Assembly (NCBI GenBank): GCA_003140215.1
Contig: PLJL01000004.1
Location: 1,147,762 to 1,211,761 of the forward strand
Reading direction: 5' to 3'
From: Vulcanimicrobiota bacterium
GTDB lineage: Bacteria > Vulcanimicrobiota > Vulcanimicrobiia > Vulcanimicrobiales > Vulcanimicrobiaceae
DNA length: 64,000 nt
Both the position numbers and the translations under genes were made by a program. Of the stretch, positions 16,603 through 25,406 are shown one piece after another. The first letter of the stretch is position 1. Each line of letters opens with the position of its first letter. Under the pieces are notes generated by a model. It saw only the letters and a program-made list of their open reading frames with translations. It was not told the origin of the DNA and ran no database searches.

Positions 16603-18174
16603 ATGGACCGTCGTGCCGCCCGCCTGCAACTCGGCTCTCTCGTCTTCGTGATCTGTGCCGTGGGGGTCGGATTCTTCACTTCCGGGCTCGGCGGCGTCAA
16701 GTCCGCGGCCGGGGCCGCTCAGATGGGGCTCGCTCGGGTCTGCGTCGACCCTGCCCCGTTCCCCAGCGGGTTCGACTATCCGCAACAGGCATCGACCGTC
16801 GAGCAGTGGGTCGCCCATCGCGAGGCGGGCAAGGCCCGCGAGCACGGGTGGTATCTCTTCGCCGGCCTCAACCGACCCGCCGCGGGCGAAACGCCCGTCT
16901 GGCGCACCTGGTGCACCTCGACCCAGGCCTTCTTCACGGGATTCACCGCCGCCGCGTTCCGCGCGTCGGTATCCGGGATGAACCACCAGATCACGCTCAA
17001 CGCCATGCGCCGCGCCGACGGCACGAACGAGCCGATCAATCTTCCCAACGCGCCGTTCTATCCGCTACCGAGCGTCGTCACCAGCAACCCCGCGTACAAG
17101 GCGTGCATCGTGCCGGTGAGCACCACGCCGCCGGAGCAGCCGGCGCAGCAGCTGCTCGACGGCCCGACGTTCCAGAACAACGGCGACATCATGGTAGCCG
17201 GCGTCATCTACGACAACTCGGCCTACGGTTGGATTCGTTCGAAGAAGCTGTACCTCGGCGCGACGCTCAGCGCGCAAGTGCCCTCGCCGGCCGCGACGGC
17301 GCAGATCGCACCGATGCCGCCCAGCTCGATCGTGCTCAAGCCGATGATGTGGCCGGTGAGCGCAAAGGGCTACACCGCGCTGCCGGTTTGGGACGACCTG
17401 ACCGCCGACGACGGCACCTACGTCGGCTTCGAGATCCAGCAGAAATGGAAGCGCGCCGTCGCCATCACGGCGCATCCGACGCCTGCGATCGCCGCCGTCA
17501 ACGTGTCGTACCTCCACGGCGTCTACAAAGCCAACGTCCCGAATCCGGTCCAAATCGGGCCGGTCGTCTACCGCGGTGCAAAGGTCGCCCCGCTGAACAC
17601 GTTCTATTCGTTCCGCTTCCCGCACCTGGAGCAAATGCATCCGTGCGACCGCGCGATCCTCGATGCTTCGGCGTACTGGGCGTACGGGCGCGCGTTCGCC
17701 AAGGACGATTACCTGGTGCTCGTCGCAATGCACGTCCTGACCAAAGAACAGCCCGACTGGACGTTCCAATCCGTGTGGTGGCACGACAAGCCGAACTACG
17801 GGCCGTACGCGAAGAACCGGCCGAACATTCCGCCCAGCCAAGCGCCGGGGCCGTGGCGGCACTATCTGATGACCTCGACCTACGGCATCACGCAACCGCC
17901 GCCGAACGCGAACAAGTGGCCGGTGGCCTACAATCCGTACATCGAGCTGGCGGCCGACCATCCCATCATAACGAGCTGCATCAACTGCCATCGCCGCGCG
18001 GCATGGCCGAACTTCGAGAGCAGCGCGCCGATCCACGCCAGCTACTTGGCGACGCCTGGGCCCGGCGCGCTCGACGTGTACAAGCCGAACAACCCGATCT
18101 TCGACGGGCTCCTGACGACCGATTCGATGTGGGCCGTCAGCGACCGGGCGACATCGCCACCGCAAGCTCGCTAG
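16603..18174 (+). CDS. Secreted protein of unknown family with one CxxCH motif
   Basis: The protein has 523 residues. An N-terminal hydrophobic segment (QLGSLVFVICAVGVGFFTSGL) can act as a signal anchor. The only cofactor motif is CINCH at 459-463 near the C-terminus, suggesting one covalently bound heme c. Further single Cys residues near 48, 106 and 167 could form disulfides. The body is rich in Trp, Pro and Tyr. I do not recognise the family. An AAGGAG precedes the ATG. Position downstream of the oxidase genes suggests a redox role outside the cytoplasmic membrane, but the 154-base gap with a palindrome argues for separate control. Confidence 0.85.
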   Translation: MDRRAARLQLGSLVFVICAVGVGFFTSGLGGVKSAAGAAQMGLARVCVDPAPFPSGFDYPQQASTVEQWVAHREAGKAREHGWYLFAGLNRPAAGETPVWRTWCTSTQAFFTGFTAAAFRASVSGMNHQITLNAMRRADGTNEPINLPNAPFYPLPSVVTSNPAYKACIVPVSTTPPEQPAQQLLDGPTFQNNGDIMVAGVIYDNSAYGWIRSKKLYLGATLSAQVPSPAATAQIAPMPPSSIVLKPMMWPVSAKGYTALPVWDDLTADDGTYVGFEIQQKWKRAVAITAHPTPAIAAVNVSYLHGVYKANVPNPVQIGPVVYRGAKVAPLNTFYSFRFPHLEQMHPCDRAILDASAYWAYGRAFAKDDYLVLVAMHVLTKEQPDWTFQSVWWHDKPNYGPYAKNRPNIPPSQAPGPWRHYLMTSTYGITQPPPNANKWPVAYNPYIELAADHPIITSCINCHRRAAWPNFESSAPIHASYLATPGPGALDVYKPNNPIFDGLLTTDSMWAVSDRATSPPQAR

Positions 18175-18244
18175 GGAGGCAGAGCCGAGCGCTCATACGC
18201 GTCCCAATGGATGGAGGCGAGGCACGGCCCGGAAAGAGAGGGGC

Positions 18245-19525
18245 GTGCTCGTAACCCATCGCGACGACGTCCTCGCCGGGGGCGCCAGCTCGCCGGTCCG
18301 CGCCGGACGCCGCGTCGGCGGAGATCCCTTCGTGTGCGCGCGCGGCGAGGGGCCCTACGCATACGACGCGGCGGGGCGGCGCTACGTCGACTACGTGATG
18401 GCGTACGGCCCGCTGCTGTTCGGCCACACACCGTCGTTCTTGAGCGATCTCGATGCGCTCGCGGCGCGCGGCGTCGTATACGGGTCGACGAACCCTGACG
18501 AGCCGGCGCTGGCCGGGCGGATTCACGCGCACGTGCCGTCGATGCGCAAGCTGCGCTTCACCACGACCGGCAGCGAGGCGGTGCAGAGCGCGCTGCGCGT
18601 CGCACGCGCGTTTACCGGCCGCGACGCGATCGTGAAGTTTGCGGGAAACTACCATGGGCACTTCGATCTGGCGCTGCAAGACGCGGGCGCGTCGGCGGAG
18701 ACGGGTGACGCGGCGCGTTCGGGGATACCGCCGGGCGCCGTCGCCGGCATGGCGGTCGCGCGCTACAACGACCTCGACGATGTCGACCGGCAGCTCGCGC
18801 GCGCCGGCGACCGCCTCGCCGCGATCCTGGTCGAGCCGGTCTGCGCCAACATGGGGTTGGTCGAGGCCGTTCCGGGGTTCTTGGCCGGACTGCGCGAGCG
18901 CGCGGACCGTCGCGGCGCGCTGCTGATCTTCGACGAGATCATCACCTGGCCGCGGCTGGGCCTGGGCGGCGCGCAGGCGCGCGCCGGCGTGGTGCCCGAT
19001 CTGACGACGATCGGCAAGGTCATGGGCGGCGGGTTCCCGATCGCGGCGTTCGGCGGCCGTAGCGACGTGATGGCGGTGCTCGCCCCCGACGGACCGTGCT
19101 TCACGGGCGGGACCCACGCCGGGATGCCCTTCGCCGCCGCGTTGGCGCTGCGCGTCCTCGACCACCTCGAAACCCGGCCCGAGCTCTACGCGGCGATGGA
19201 ACGGCACGCGCGAGCGCTCGCCGACGGGATTCGGACGACGTTGCGTGCGCTCGAGCTGGACTATGCGGTCGTCCAGCTCGAGTCGATCGTCGACTTCAAG
19301 TTCCGTCCCGGCCCGCCGACGCGCTCGTACGACGATCAAGGGCGCGCCGACCAGCGGGCCTTTGCGGCGTTCTATCACGCGATGCGCGAACGCGGGATTC
19401 TCTTGCCGCCTTCACACAACGAGGTGATGTTCGTCTCGACGGCGCACGGCGATGCGGAGATCGAGCTCACGGTCGCGGCGATCGACGCGTCGCTGCGCAG
19501 CCTGCGCGCACGAGGAGTCATCTGA
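18245..19525 (+). CDS. hemL: Glutamate-1-semialdehyde 2,1-aminomutase
   Basis: The 426-residue PLP enzyme is of the class III aminotransferase fold. Blocks visible are GGASSPVRA at the N-terminus, TTTGSEAVQSALRVAR (cofactor phosphate), NYHGHFD and LLIFDEIIT. The lysine in TIGKVMGGG (Lys258) would form the Schiff base. It converts glutamate-1-semialdehyde to 5-aminolevulinate in the C5 route to heme, needed by the cytochromes nearby. The SPVR motif supports GSAM over other class III enzymes. Start GTG at 18245 behind GAGAGG. The stop overlaps the next ATG by one base. Confidence 0.85.
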   Translation: MLVTHRDDVLAGGASSPVRAGRRVGGDPFVCARGEGPYAYDAAGRRYVDYVMAYGPLLFGHTPSFLSDLDALAARGVVYGSTNPDEPALAGRIHAHVPSMRKLRFTTTGSEAVQSALRVARAFTGRDAIVKFAGNYHGHFDLALQDAGASAETGDAARSGIPPGAVAGMAVARYNDLDDVDRQLARAGDRLAAILVEPVCANMGLVEAVPGFLAGLRERADRRGALLIFDEIITWPRLGLGGAQARAGVVPDLTTIGKVMGGGFPIAAFGGRSDVMAVLAPDGPCFTGGTHAGMPFAAALALRVLDHLETRPELYAAMERHARALADGIRTTLRALELDYAVVQLESIVDFKFRPGPPTRSYDDQGRADQRAFAAFYHAMRERGILLPPSHNEVMFVSTAHGDAEIELTVAAIDASLRSLRARGVI

Positions 19526-19767
19526 TGGACGTGCCTTCAGGGTGGACCAACGACGGACAGGCGCTCGAGCGCACCTTCGACCGCGGCAGCTTCAACGGCG
19601 CGATCGCCTTCGTCAACCAGGTTGCGGCCGTCGCGAACCGGCTCGACCATCATCCCGACATAGCACTGTCGTGGAACGAGGTCACGATCCGCACCTGGTC
19701 GCACGACGTCGACGCCGTCACCGAGCGCGATGCCGCGCTGGCCCGCGAGATCGACGCGCTGGGCTAG
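19525..19767 (+). CDS. Pterin-4a-carbinolamine dehydratase family protein
   Basis: The 80-residue protein lacks the first part of longer homologues but keeps the signature. NDGQALERTFDRGSF is followed by FVNQVAAVANRLDHHPDIALSWNEV, where the HHPD histidines and the downstream W are the active-site residues. It would dehydrate 4a-hydroxytetrahydropterin, or act as a moonlighting protein. No phenylalanine hydroxylase is visible. Its ATG shares one base with the hemL stop. Its TAG stop and that of the convergent gene occupy the same CTAG. Confidence 0.85.
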   Translation: MDVPSGWTNDGQALERTFDRGSFNGAIAFVNQVAAVANRLDHHPDIALSWNEVTIRTWSHDVDAVTERDAALAREIDALG

Positions 19768-20222
19768 GCCGGCTTGAACACCATCAGCACCAGGATGGCG
19801 AGGATCAGGACGCCGAGCACGCCGGCCCAGATCTGGCCGCGGGTCGCGAGCGCGCGGGCGGCGGGACTGGCGACGCCGGCGCGCTCGACCGCGGCGATTT
19901 GCGCGCGCAGCACCGGCGAGTAGCCGAGATACGCGGCCAAGATCGCCACCAGCCACAGTCCCATCGCCCAGTTGATCCAATGCAGGCCCAACGGGTAGCC
20001 GGCGAGCCACACCATCGCGAGGCCGGTCGGCAGCATGAGCAGGTAGGCCGGGTTCGCGATCCAGGTGTCGATGAACGCGATCCCGCGTAGCGCGAACGGC
20101 GCGGACTCCGGGTGCAGGTTGGCGCGTGCGAACCAAGCGCCGTACGTCAGGTTCGCGCCGAGCGCGACGATCGCCAGCAGAACGTGCAGCAGTTTGACTG
20201 CCAGGTAGGCTGTAAACGTCAC
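19764..20222 (-). CDS. DUF2269-like integral membrane protein
   Basis: The 152-residue protein has four predicted helices: near residues 5-25 (AVKLLHVLLAIVALGANL), 55-75, 83-103 and 130-150. The KLLHVL opening and the W near 85-90 resemble DUF2269, a family with one or two conserved His in the first helices; function unknown. Start GTG at 20222 overlaps the M28 stop as GTGA, so it is translated with the peptidase. Convergent with the PCD gene, sharing CTAG. Confidence 0.75.
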   Translation of the reverse strand: MTFTAYLAVKLLHVLLAIVALGANLTYGAWFARANLHPESAPFALRGIAFIDTWIANPAYLLMLPTGLAMVWLAGYPLGLHWINWAMGLWLVAILAAYLGYSPVLRAQIAAVERAGVASPAARALATRGQIWAGVLGVLILAILVLMVFKPA

Positions 20223-21580
20223 GACCTCACCGGGGTTGGGTAGCCGGCCGGCGAGCGGTGACCCTCCGCATCCACCGCGCGCACGCCGAAAAGCCAGTTG
20301 TCCTTGGAGAACTTCAGCGTCGCGGTCGTCGCGGCGCCCGCGTCGTCCACGGCGGTCCATACCGGATCGCTCGTCGAGCGCCGTAGAACTTCGTAGCGCA
20401 CGGCGCGCGGGACCGGCGGCCAGCTCAGGGTCGTGTTGTTGTCCAACGCTTTGGTGTCCATCGTCACCTTCGGCGTCGCCGGCGCCAGCGCCAGCGTGGC
20501 CAGCGCGGCGACGTTGTACCGCGTCACCTTGGCGAGGTAGTCGAAGTCGAGGTACTGCAGCAAGTCGCCGTACTGAACGCCGTTTTCGACGCGCACATCT
20601 TGATGCTGGTGGTTGAAGTTCTCGACCGGTTCGACGAAGCGGATCGCCGGGAAACCTTGGGCATTGAACGACTCGTGGTCGCCGCCGCGCAAAAAGCGGT
20701 CGGCCCGGAAGATCAGCACACCGCGTAACCCGATGGGATACGCGTCGCCCGTCTCCTTGGCGAAGCGGGCCAGCTCCCGCGAGGGCGAGTCGTTCTCGCC
20801 GCCGATCACGTTGACGCGCGCGGGATCGGTCCCCGGCGGCAGCGCCTCGGAGAAGATCCGTACCACGTCGTCGCGTTTGACGCCGTCGTCGCCGATCGAG
20901 GCCCCGATGATGTCGTTGTTGAGATCGCCCTCGACGTCGACGTGCGCGGCCTTCAAGGTCTGGGCGTAGTGCGCGCTGCCGAACAGCCCTTGCTCCTCGG
21001 AGTCGAAGCAGGCGAAGGCGACCGTGGCGTGGAGCGGCACGCTCGCCAGGACGCGCGCCGCCTCGACCACCGCCGAGGTCGCCGAGCCGTTGTCGTCGGC
21101 GCCCGGCGCGTCGTGATCCCCGTCGTCGTTGTTGGTGTTGCGCGAGTCGTAGTGGCTCGACATCACGTAGGTGCGGCCGCTCGGATCGTCGCCCCGCAGC
21201 GTCGCGATCACCGAGGAGATCACGACGTCGCGCGGGATGCGCTTCTTCGGATCGGCGGGCTGCGTGTAGGTGTCGAGCGCGACGGTCATGCGTCCTCCGC
21301 TCGATCGCGCGATCTGCCGGAAGCGCTCGACGAGGTACGCGCGGGCAGCGAACACCCCGCGCTTGGGTCCGGCTCGTTCGGAGAACGTCGAGCGCGTCCC
21401 GAATCCGACCAGCCGTTCGTCGGTCGCGCGCATCTGCGCCGCCGAGATTCGCGGCAGCACCGCGGCGACGGCGGGGTCGAGCGGCGGCGCGGCGACGTCG
21501 GCGCGCGCCGGGAGGACGGCCAGGAGTCCGAGCATCAGGGCGAGTGCGACCGGACGGTGCAGCAAACGGTACGACGGCAT
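20219..21580 (-). CDS. Secreted M28 family zinc aminopeptidase with C-terminal beta domain
   Basis: The 453-residue protein has a signal peptide (residues 1-27, ending ARADV). The peptidase domain carries the M28 zinc ligands: SSHYDS (His143, Asp145), GADDNGS (Asp162) and FDSEEQG (Glu195/196), with later Asp and His (GDHES, FNHQHQDV). After about residue 380 there is a fibronectin III-like domain (WPPVPRAVRYEVLRR to WLFGVRAVDAEGHRSPAG). It probably trims peptides in the periplasm or outside the cell. Overlaps the following membrane-protein gene by GTGA. Divergent from the gene at 21676 across 95 bases with nothing notable in it. Confidence 0.92.
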   Translation of the reverse strand: MPSYRLLHRPVALALMLGLLAVLPARADVAAPPLDPAVAAVLPRISAAQMRATDERLVGFGTRSTFSERAGPKRGVFAARAYLVERFRQIARSSGGRMTVALDTYTQPADPKKRIPRDVVISSVIATLRGDDPSGRTYVMSSHYDSRNTNNDDGDHDAPGADDNGSATSAVVEAARVLASVPLHATVAFACFDSEEQGLFGSAHYAQTLKAAHVDVEGDLNNDIIGASIGDDGVKRDDVVRIFSEALPPGTDPARVNVIGGENDSPSRELARFAKETGDAYPIGLRGVLIFRADRFLRGGDHESFNAQGFPAIRFVEPVENFNHQHQDVRVENGVQYGDLLQYLDFDYLAKVTRYNVAALATLALAPATPKVTMDTKALDNNTTLSWPPVPRAVRYEVLRRSTSDPVWTAVDDAGAATTATLKFSKDNWLFGVRAVDAEGHRSPAGYPTPVRS

Positions 21581-21675
21581 GATCCCGCTCGCGTACCGCG
21601 TCGCCGCCCGAGCGCCCTGCGTCCACCCGGGCGTGTGACGGAGAAGGTGCGAGCGCGACCGAACGCCGGTCGCCG

Positions 21676-22854
21676 ATGATCTGGGCTCGGATCCGCAGCG
21701 ACGAGCGTGCCGGGGCCGCGCTTGCCGGCCTGCTGGCGGTCGCTGCCCTGGGCGTGTTTTCCGGCTTTCACGCCACCGTCATGAACAATTTCGTCTGGCT
21801 CGCGGACGCCTGGCTGCACGGCAAACCCTATCTCCCGCACTTCCCGGGCGATTACATCGACGCGATCCCCTACCATGGCCGCGCCTACGTCTACCAAGCA
21901 CCGCTGCCCGCCGTGCTGCTGCTGCCGTTCGTGGCCGTCTGGGGGCTGCAAACCAACGAAACGGTGCTGGCGATCGCGCTCTCGGGTCTGGGCATCGCCG
22001 CCGCCTGGCGCGTGGCGCGGCTCATCGGCGTCACGCGCGGGTGGTCCGCGCTGCTGGCCGCGTTCCTGCTGTTCGGCACGAGCTATGCGTATTGCGGCGC
22101 CAACGGCGACGTCTGGTTCGTCGCGCACTCCGGCGCGGTCGCGTTCACGCTGCTCGCGATCGCCGAGTGCCTCGGCGCGCGGGCACCGTGGCGCGTCGCG
22201 CTGTGGGCGCTGTGCGCCGCGTTCTGCCGCTATCCGATGATGCTGGCGTTTCCCGCCTATGCGATCGCGTTGTGGCCACAGGTGCGCTCGCGCCCGGTCC
22301 GCCTCGCCGGCGTCGCGGTGATCGGCGCATTGTTCGCGATCCCGTCGGCGCTCTACAACTACGTTCGCTGGGGGACGATCGTCGACGTCGGGTTTCCGAA
22401 ATTCTACCGCATCATGGACATCGGCAAGAGCGATCCTGCACCGCCGTTCGCGCTCAAAAACCTTGTCATGCAGTTGCAGTTCTACCTCGTGCAGCAGCCG
22501 CACGTCATCCCCGCGCCGCCGTTCCTGATCGCGGGCACGTTCGGCACCGCCCTGACGTACACGAGCCCGGCGCTGCTGATCGCGCTGCTCGCGCCGCTGC
22601 GGGAGCGTGCGGTGCAGCTGCTGTGGTTCGCGACGGCGTGTTGTGCGATTCCGGCGCTGCTCTACTACAGCACCGGGATGGTGCAGCTCGGCGCGCGCCA
22701 TGCGCTCGACTTCATCCCGTTCATGTACGCGCTGATGGCCTACGCGATTCGCAGTCGGCCCTCGCGCTGGTATCTGCCGTTGTTCGCCTGGTCGATCGTC
22801 TTTGGGATCGTTGAGCTGGCCGTGTGGACCTGGGCCCCCAAGCTGGTGTACTAG
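21676..22854 (+). CDS. Polytopic membrane protein, GT-C glycosyltransferase-like
   Basis: The 392-residue protein has about 9-10 hydrophobic helices and a first periplasmic loop rich in aromatics and acids (NNFVWLADAWLHGKPYLPHF). That loop resembles the loop after helix one in GT-C enzymes such as GT39/GT87 members, where Asp/Glu residues bind the lipid-linked sugar. A HALDFIPFMYALMAY segment near the end is also common there. No substrate can be assigned and no polysaccharide cluster is adjacent. Confidence 0.7.
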   Translation: MIWARIRSDERAGAALAGLLAVAALGVFSGFHATVMNNFVWLADAWLHGKPYLPHFPGDYIDAIPYHGRAYVYQAPLPAVLLLPFVAVWGLQTNETVLAIALSGLGIAAAWRVARLIGVTRGWSALLAAFLLFGTSYAYCGANGDVWFVAHSGAVAFTLLAIAECLGARAPWRVALWALCAAFCRYPMMLAFPAYAIALWPQVRSRPVRLAGVAVIGALFAIPSALYNYVRWGTIVDVGFPKFYRIMDIGKSDPAPPFALKNLVMQLQFYLVQQPHVIPAPPFLIAGTFGTALTYTSPALLIALLAPLRERAVQLLWFATACCAIPALLYYSTGMVQLGARHALDFIPFMYALMAYAIRSRPSRWYLPLFAWSIVFGIVELAVWTWAPKLVY

Positions 22855-22897
22855 CAGCTAGCGGGTGAACGCGCTCCGGCGCCGTAGCACGCGGGTG

Positions 22898-23401
22898 ATG
22901 CCAACGTACACCAAACCCTCCGGCGACGAGCTCGCGACCCTCGCGGGCGAGGCCAAGACCGCTCGTGCCCGCATCACGACCTCGAAGGGCGACATCGTCT
23001 TCACGTTCTATCCCGACGACGCGCCGCTGCACAGCGCCGCGTTCATCAAGCTGGCGCGTGCCGGGTTCTACGACGGGCTCAACTTCCACCGCTACGAGCC
23101 CGGCTTCGTGATCCAAGGCGGCGATCCGAGCGGCAACGGCACCGGCGGTCCCGGCTACAGCCTCGAAGCGGAGTTCAGCGAGCGCCCGCACATCCAGGGT
23201 ACCGTCGCGATGGCACGTTCGTCCAATCCCAACTCCGCGGGGAGCCAATTCTACATCTGCCTCGACGCCGCGCCGTTCCTCAACCGGCAGTACACGGTCT
23301 TCGGCCACGTCGTCGAAGGGCAGAACGTCGTCGACCAGATTCGCGCCGGCGAGGCGATGTCGAAGGTGACGATCGAGGACGGCCCCGAGGCGCAGGGCTG
23401 A
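22898..23401 (+). CDS. Peptidyl-prolyl cis-trans isomerase, cyclophilin type
   Basis: The 167-residue protein has the bacterial cyclophilin core: SKGDIVFTFYPDDAPLHSAAF, FYDGLNFHRYEPGFVIQGGDP (active-site Arg and Phe region), GTVAMARSSNPNSAGSQFYI and FGHVVEGQNVVDQI. No signal peptide is evident. The ATG at 22898 is chosen; a GTG at 22865 would add 11 basic residues. It catalyses proline isomerisation in folding. Its stop overlaps the apparent CTG start of the next gene. Confidence 0.92.
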   Translation: MPTYTKPSGDELATLAGEAKTARARITTSKGDIVFTFYPDDAPLHSAAFIKLARAGFYDGLNFHRYEPGFVIQGGDPSGNGTGGPGYSLEAEFSERPHIQGTVAMARSSNPNSAGSQFYICLDAAPFLNRQYTVFGHVVEGQNVVDQIRAGEAMSKVTIEDGPEAQG

Positions 23402-24225
23402 ACCTCCCGCATCTCGCCCTCGGGACGCAAGGCTGGTCGTATCCGGACTGGGTCGGTCCGATGTACGACGCCGGTGCGCGACCCGAGGGCTATCTGCGCG
23501 AGTATGCCGAGGAGTTCGGCAGCGTCGAGATCGACTCGACGTTCTACGGTACGCCGCCGCCCGAACGCGTGCTGCGCTGGGCGGCGCAGGTGCCCGACGG
23601 TTTTACCTTCGCGCTCAAGCTGCCGCGCGAGATCACGCACGAGCACCGGCTGCTCGTGGCGCAGCCGCTCGTCGAGGCGTTCGTTGCCAGCGCGCTGGAG
23701 TTCGGGGACAAGCTCGAAGCGATCCTCATCCAGACCCCGCCCGACTTGGGCCCCGCCGAGATCGAGGCCGTCGAAGCGTTCGTCGCCGCGCTCCCCGCCG
23801 GACCGCGCTGGGCGTTCGAGGTGCGCGACAAAGACTGGTTCCACGGTGAAGCGCACCAACGCTTGCGCGACGCGCTCGGAACGCACGGCGTGGCGCTTGC
23901 GGTGACCGACGGAACGTTCGTTCCCCTCGAAACGATGCTGCACGAGTTGCGCCGGCCCACGGCGTCGCACGCCTACCTGCGCTGGCTCGGGCCGCAAGGC
24001 GCGTTCGAGCGTTTCGATGCCGAGGTGATCGATCGCGGCGAGCAGATCGCGCAGTGGGTCGAAGCGCTCGGCGACGCCGCGCCGCAGCTGGCGCGCGTCG
24101 CCGGCTACGCGAGCAACACGTACGCCGGCCACGCGCCGGCAACGGTGCGCCGCCTCTTCGCCGCGCTCGGCGTGCCGCACGAGCGCCCCGAGCGCGTCGA
24201 GCAGCCCTCGTTGTTCGAAAGCTAG
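23398..24225 (+). CDS. DUF72 family protein (YecE-like) with an apparent CTG start
   Basis: The TIM-barrel family normally begins with a GTSGWSYxxW-type block. Here that block (LALGTQGWSYPDWVGPMYD) lies upstream of the first ATG at 23461. No ATG, GTG or TTG exists in frame between the block and the previous gene's end. A CTG at 23398 overlaps the cyclophilin stop as CTGA, and a GAGG lies seven bases before it. That start gives 275 residues, the usual family size. Other family blocks follow: EFGSVEIDSTFYGTPPPERVLRWA and FALKLPREITHE. Function unknown. If the ATG were used, the first barrel strand would be lost. Confidence 0.85.
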   Translation: MNLPHLALGTQGWSYPDWVGPMYDAGARPEGYLREYAEEFGSVEIDSTFYGTPPPERVLRWAAQVPDGFTFALKLPREITHEHRLLVAQPLVEAFVASALEFGDKLEAILIQTPPDLGPAEIEAVEAFVAALPAGPRWAFEVRDKDWFHGEAHQRLRDALGTHGVALAVTDGTFVPLETMLHELRRPTASHAYLRWLGPQGAFERFDAEVIDRGEQIAQWVEALGDAAPQLARVAGYASNTYAGHAPATVRRLFAALGVPHERPERVEQPSLFES

Positions 24226-24227
24226 CC

Positions 24228-25406
24228 ATGCGTTCGACGCCGGCTTTGCGGGTCGTCTTGCTGTGGTTGGCCGGCGTCGACTTGCGGTTGACGCTGCTCG
24301 CGGTGCCGCCGGTCATCCCGCTGATCCACCACGACCTGCGGCTGACCGAATCGGGCGTCGCGGCGCTGTCGAACCTGCCCGTCCTCGTCCTCGCGGGCTC
24401 GTCGATGTTCGGCGCGCTGCTGACCGCCCGGCTCGGCGCGCGGCGCGCGATGATCCTCGGACTGTGGATCATCGCGATCGCGGCGGCGCTGCGCGGTGTC
24501 GGGCCGTCGATCGCCATGCTGTTCGCTGCGACGATCGTCATGGGTGTGGGGATCGCGATGATCCAGCCGGCATTTCCGACCTTGGCGCGGGCGTGGTTTG
24601 GCGCGCGGGTGGCGTTCGGCACTGGGATCTGGGCGAATGGGCTACTATCCGGCGAGGCGCTCAGCGCTTCGCTGACGCTGCCGTTCGTGCTCCCGCTCGT
24701 CGGCGGATCGTGGGAGCGCAGCTTCGTCGCCTGGAGCGTCCCGGTCGCCGTGACCGCCTTGGCCCTGGGCGCGGTTCGCGATTTCGGCGGCGGCGACACC
24801 GCGGTGGGGGGCGCGTGGCTGCCCGATTTTCGCGACCGCCGCGTCTGGCTGCTGGGCACGTTTCAAGCGGCGGCGAGCCTGACGTACTTCGGCGCCAACA
24901 CGTTCTTGCCGGACTTTCTCCACGCGACCGGCCAAGCCGGGCTCGTGGCGCCGTCGCTCGCGGCGTTGAACATCGCGCAGATCCCCGCTGCGCTCGCGGT
25001 CGGTTTGATTCCGATGCGAATTCTCGGGCAGCGTGCGACCTCGTGGATCGTCGCCGCGGCGATCCTCGCCGCGCTCGCCGGAGTGCTGATGGGCGGCGGC
25101 GGCGTGACGGTGGCGGCCGCGGCGTTGCTGGGGCTGACCGGCGCGTACATCCTCACGCTGAGCTTCGCGCTGCCCGCGCTGTTGGCTCCGGCGCACGAGA
25201 TCGCGCGGCTCGCCGCCGGGACCTTCACGCTGGGCTACACGATCTCGTTTCTCACCACGCTGGTCTCGGGCGCGGCGTGGGACGTCACCCACGCCCCCGC
25301 CGCAGCGTTCTTGCCGATGCTTCTGGCAGTCGCGATCGTCGCCGTTCTGGGACCACGCCTCGGGCCCCAGGCGCTGCGCGCGGCGGACGCCGGCCCGTCA
25401 GCCTGA
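24228..25406 (+). CDS. MFS transporter, CynX/NimT-like
   Basis: The 392-residue protein has 12 hydrophobic helices. The first loop block DLRLTLLAVPPVIPLIHHDLRL and the GALLTARLGARRAMILG motif A region resemble the cyanate/nitroimidazole transporter branch of MFS. The substrate is unknown. It starts two bases after the DUF72 stop and converges on the beta-lactamase-like gene with a nine-base overlap. Confidence 0.88.
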   Translation: MRSTPALRVVLLWLAGVDLRLTLLAVPPVIPLIHHDLRLTESGVAALSNLPVLVLAGSSMFGALLTARLGARRAMILGLWIIAIAAALRGVGPSIAMLFAATIVMGVGIAMIQPAFPTLARAWFGARVAFGTGIWANGLLSGEALSASLTLPFVLPLVGGSWERSFVAWSVPVAVTALALGAVRDFGGGDTAVGGAWLPDFRDRRVWLLGTFQAAASLTYFGANTFLPDFLHATGQAGLVAPSLAALNIAQIPAALAVGLIPMRILGQRATSWIVAAAILAALAGVLMGGGGVTVAAAALLGLTGAYILTLSFALPALLAPAHEIARLAAGTFTLGYTISFLTTLVSGAAWDVTHAPAAAFLPMLLAVAIVAVLGPRLGPQALRAADAGPSA

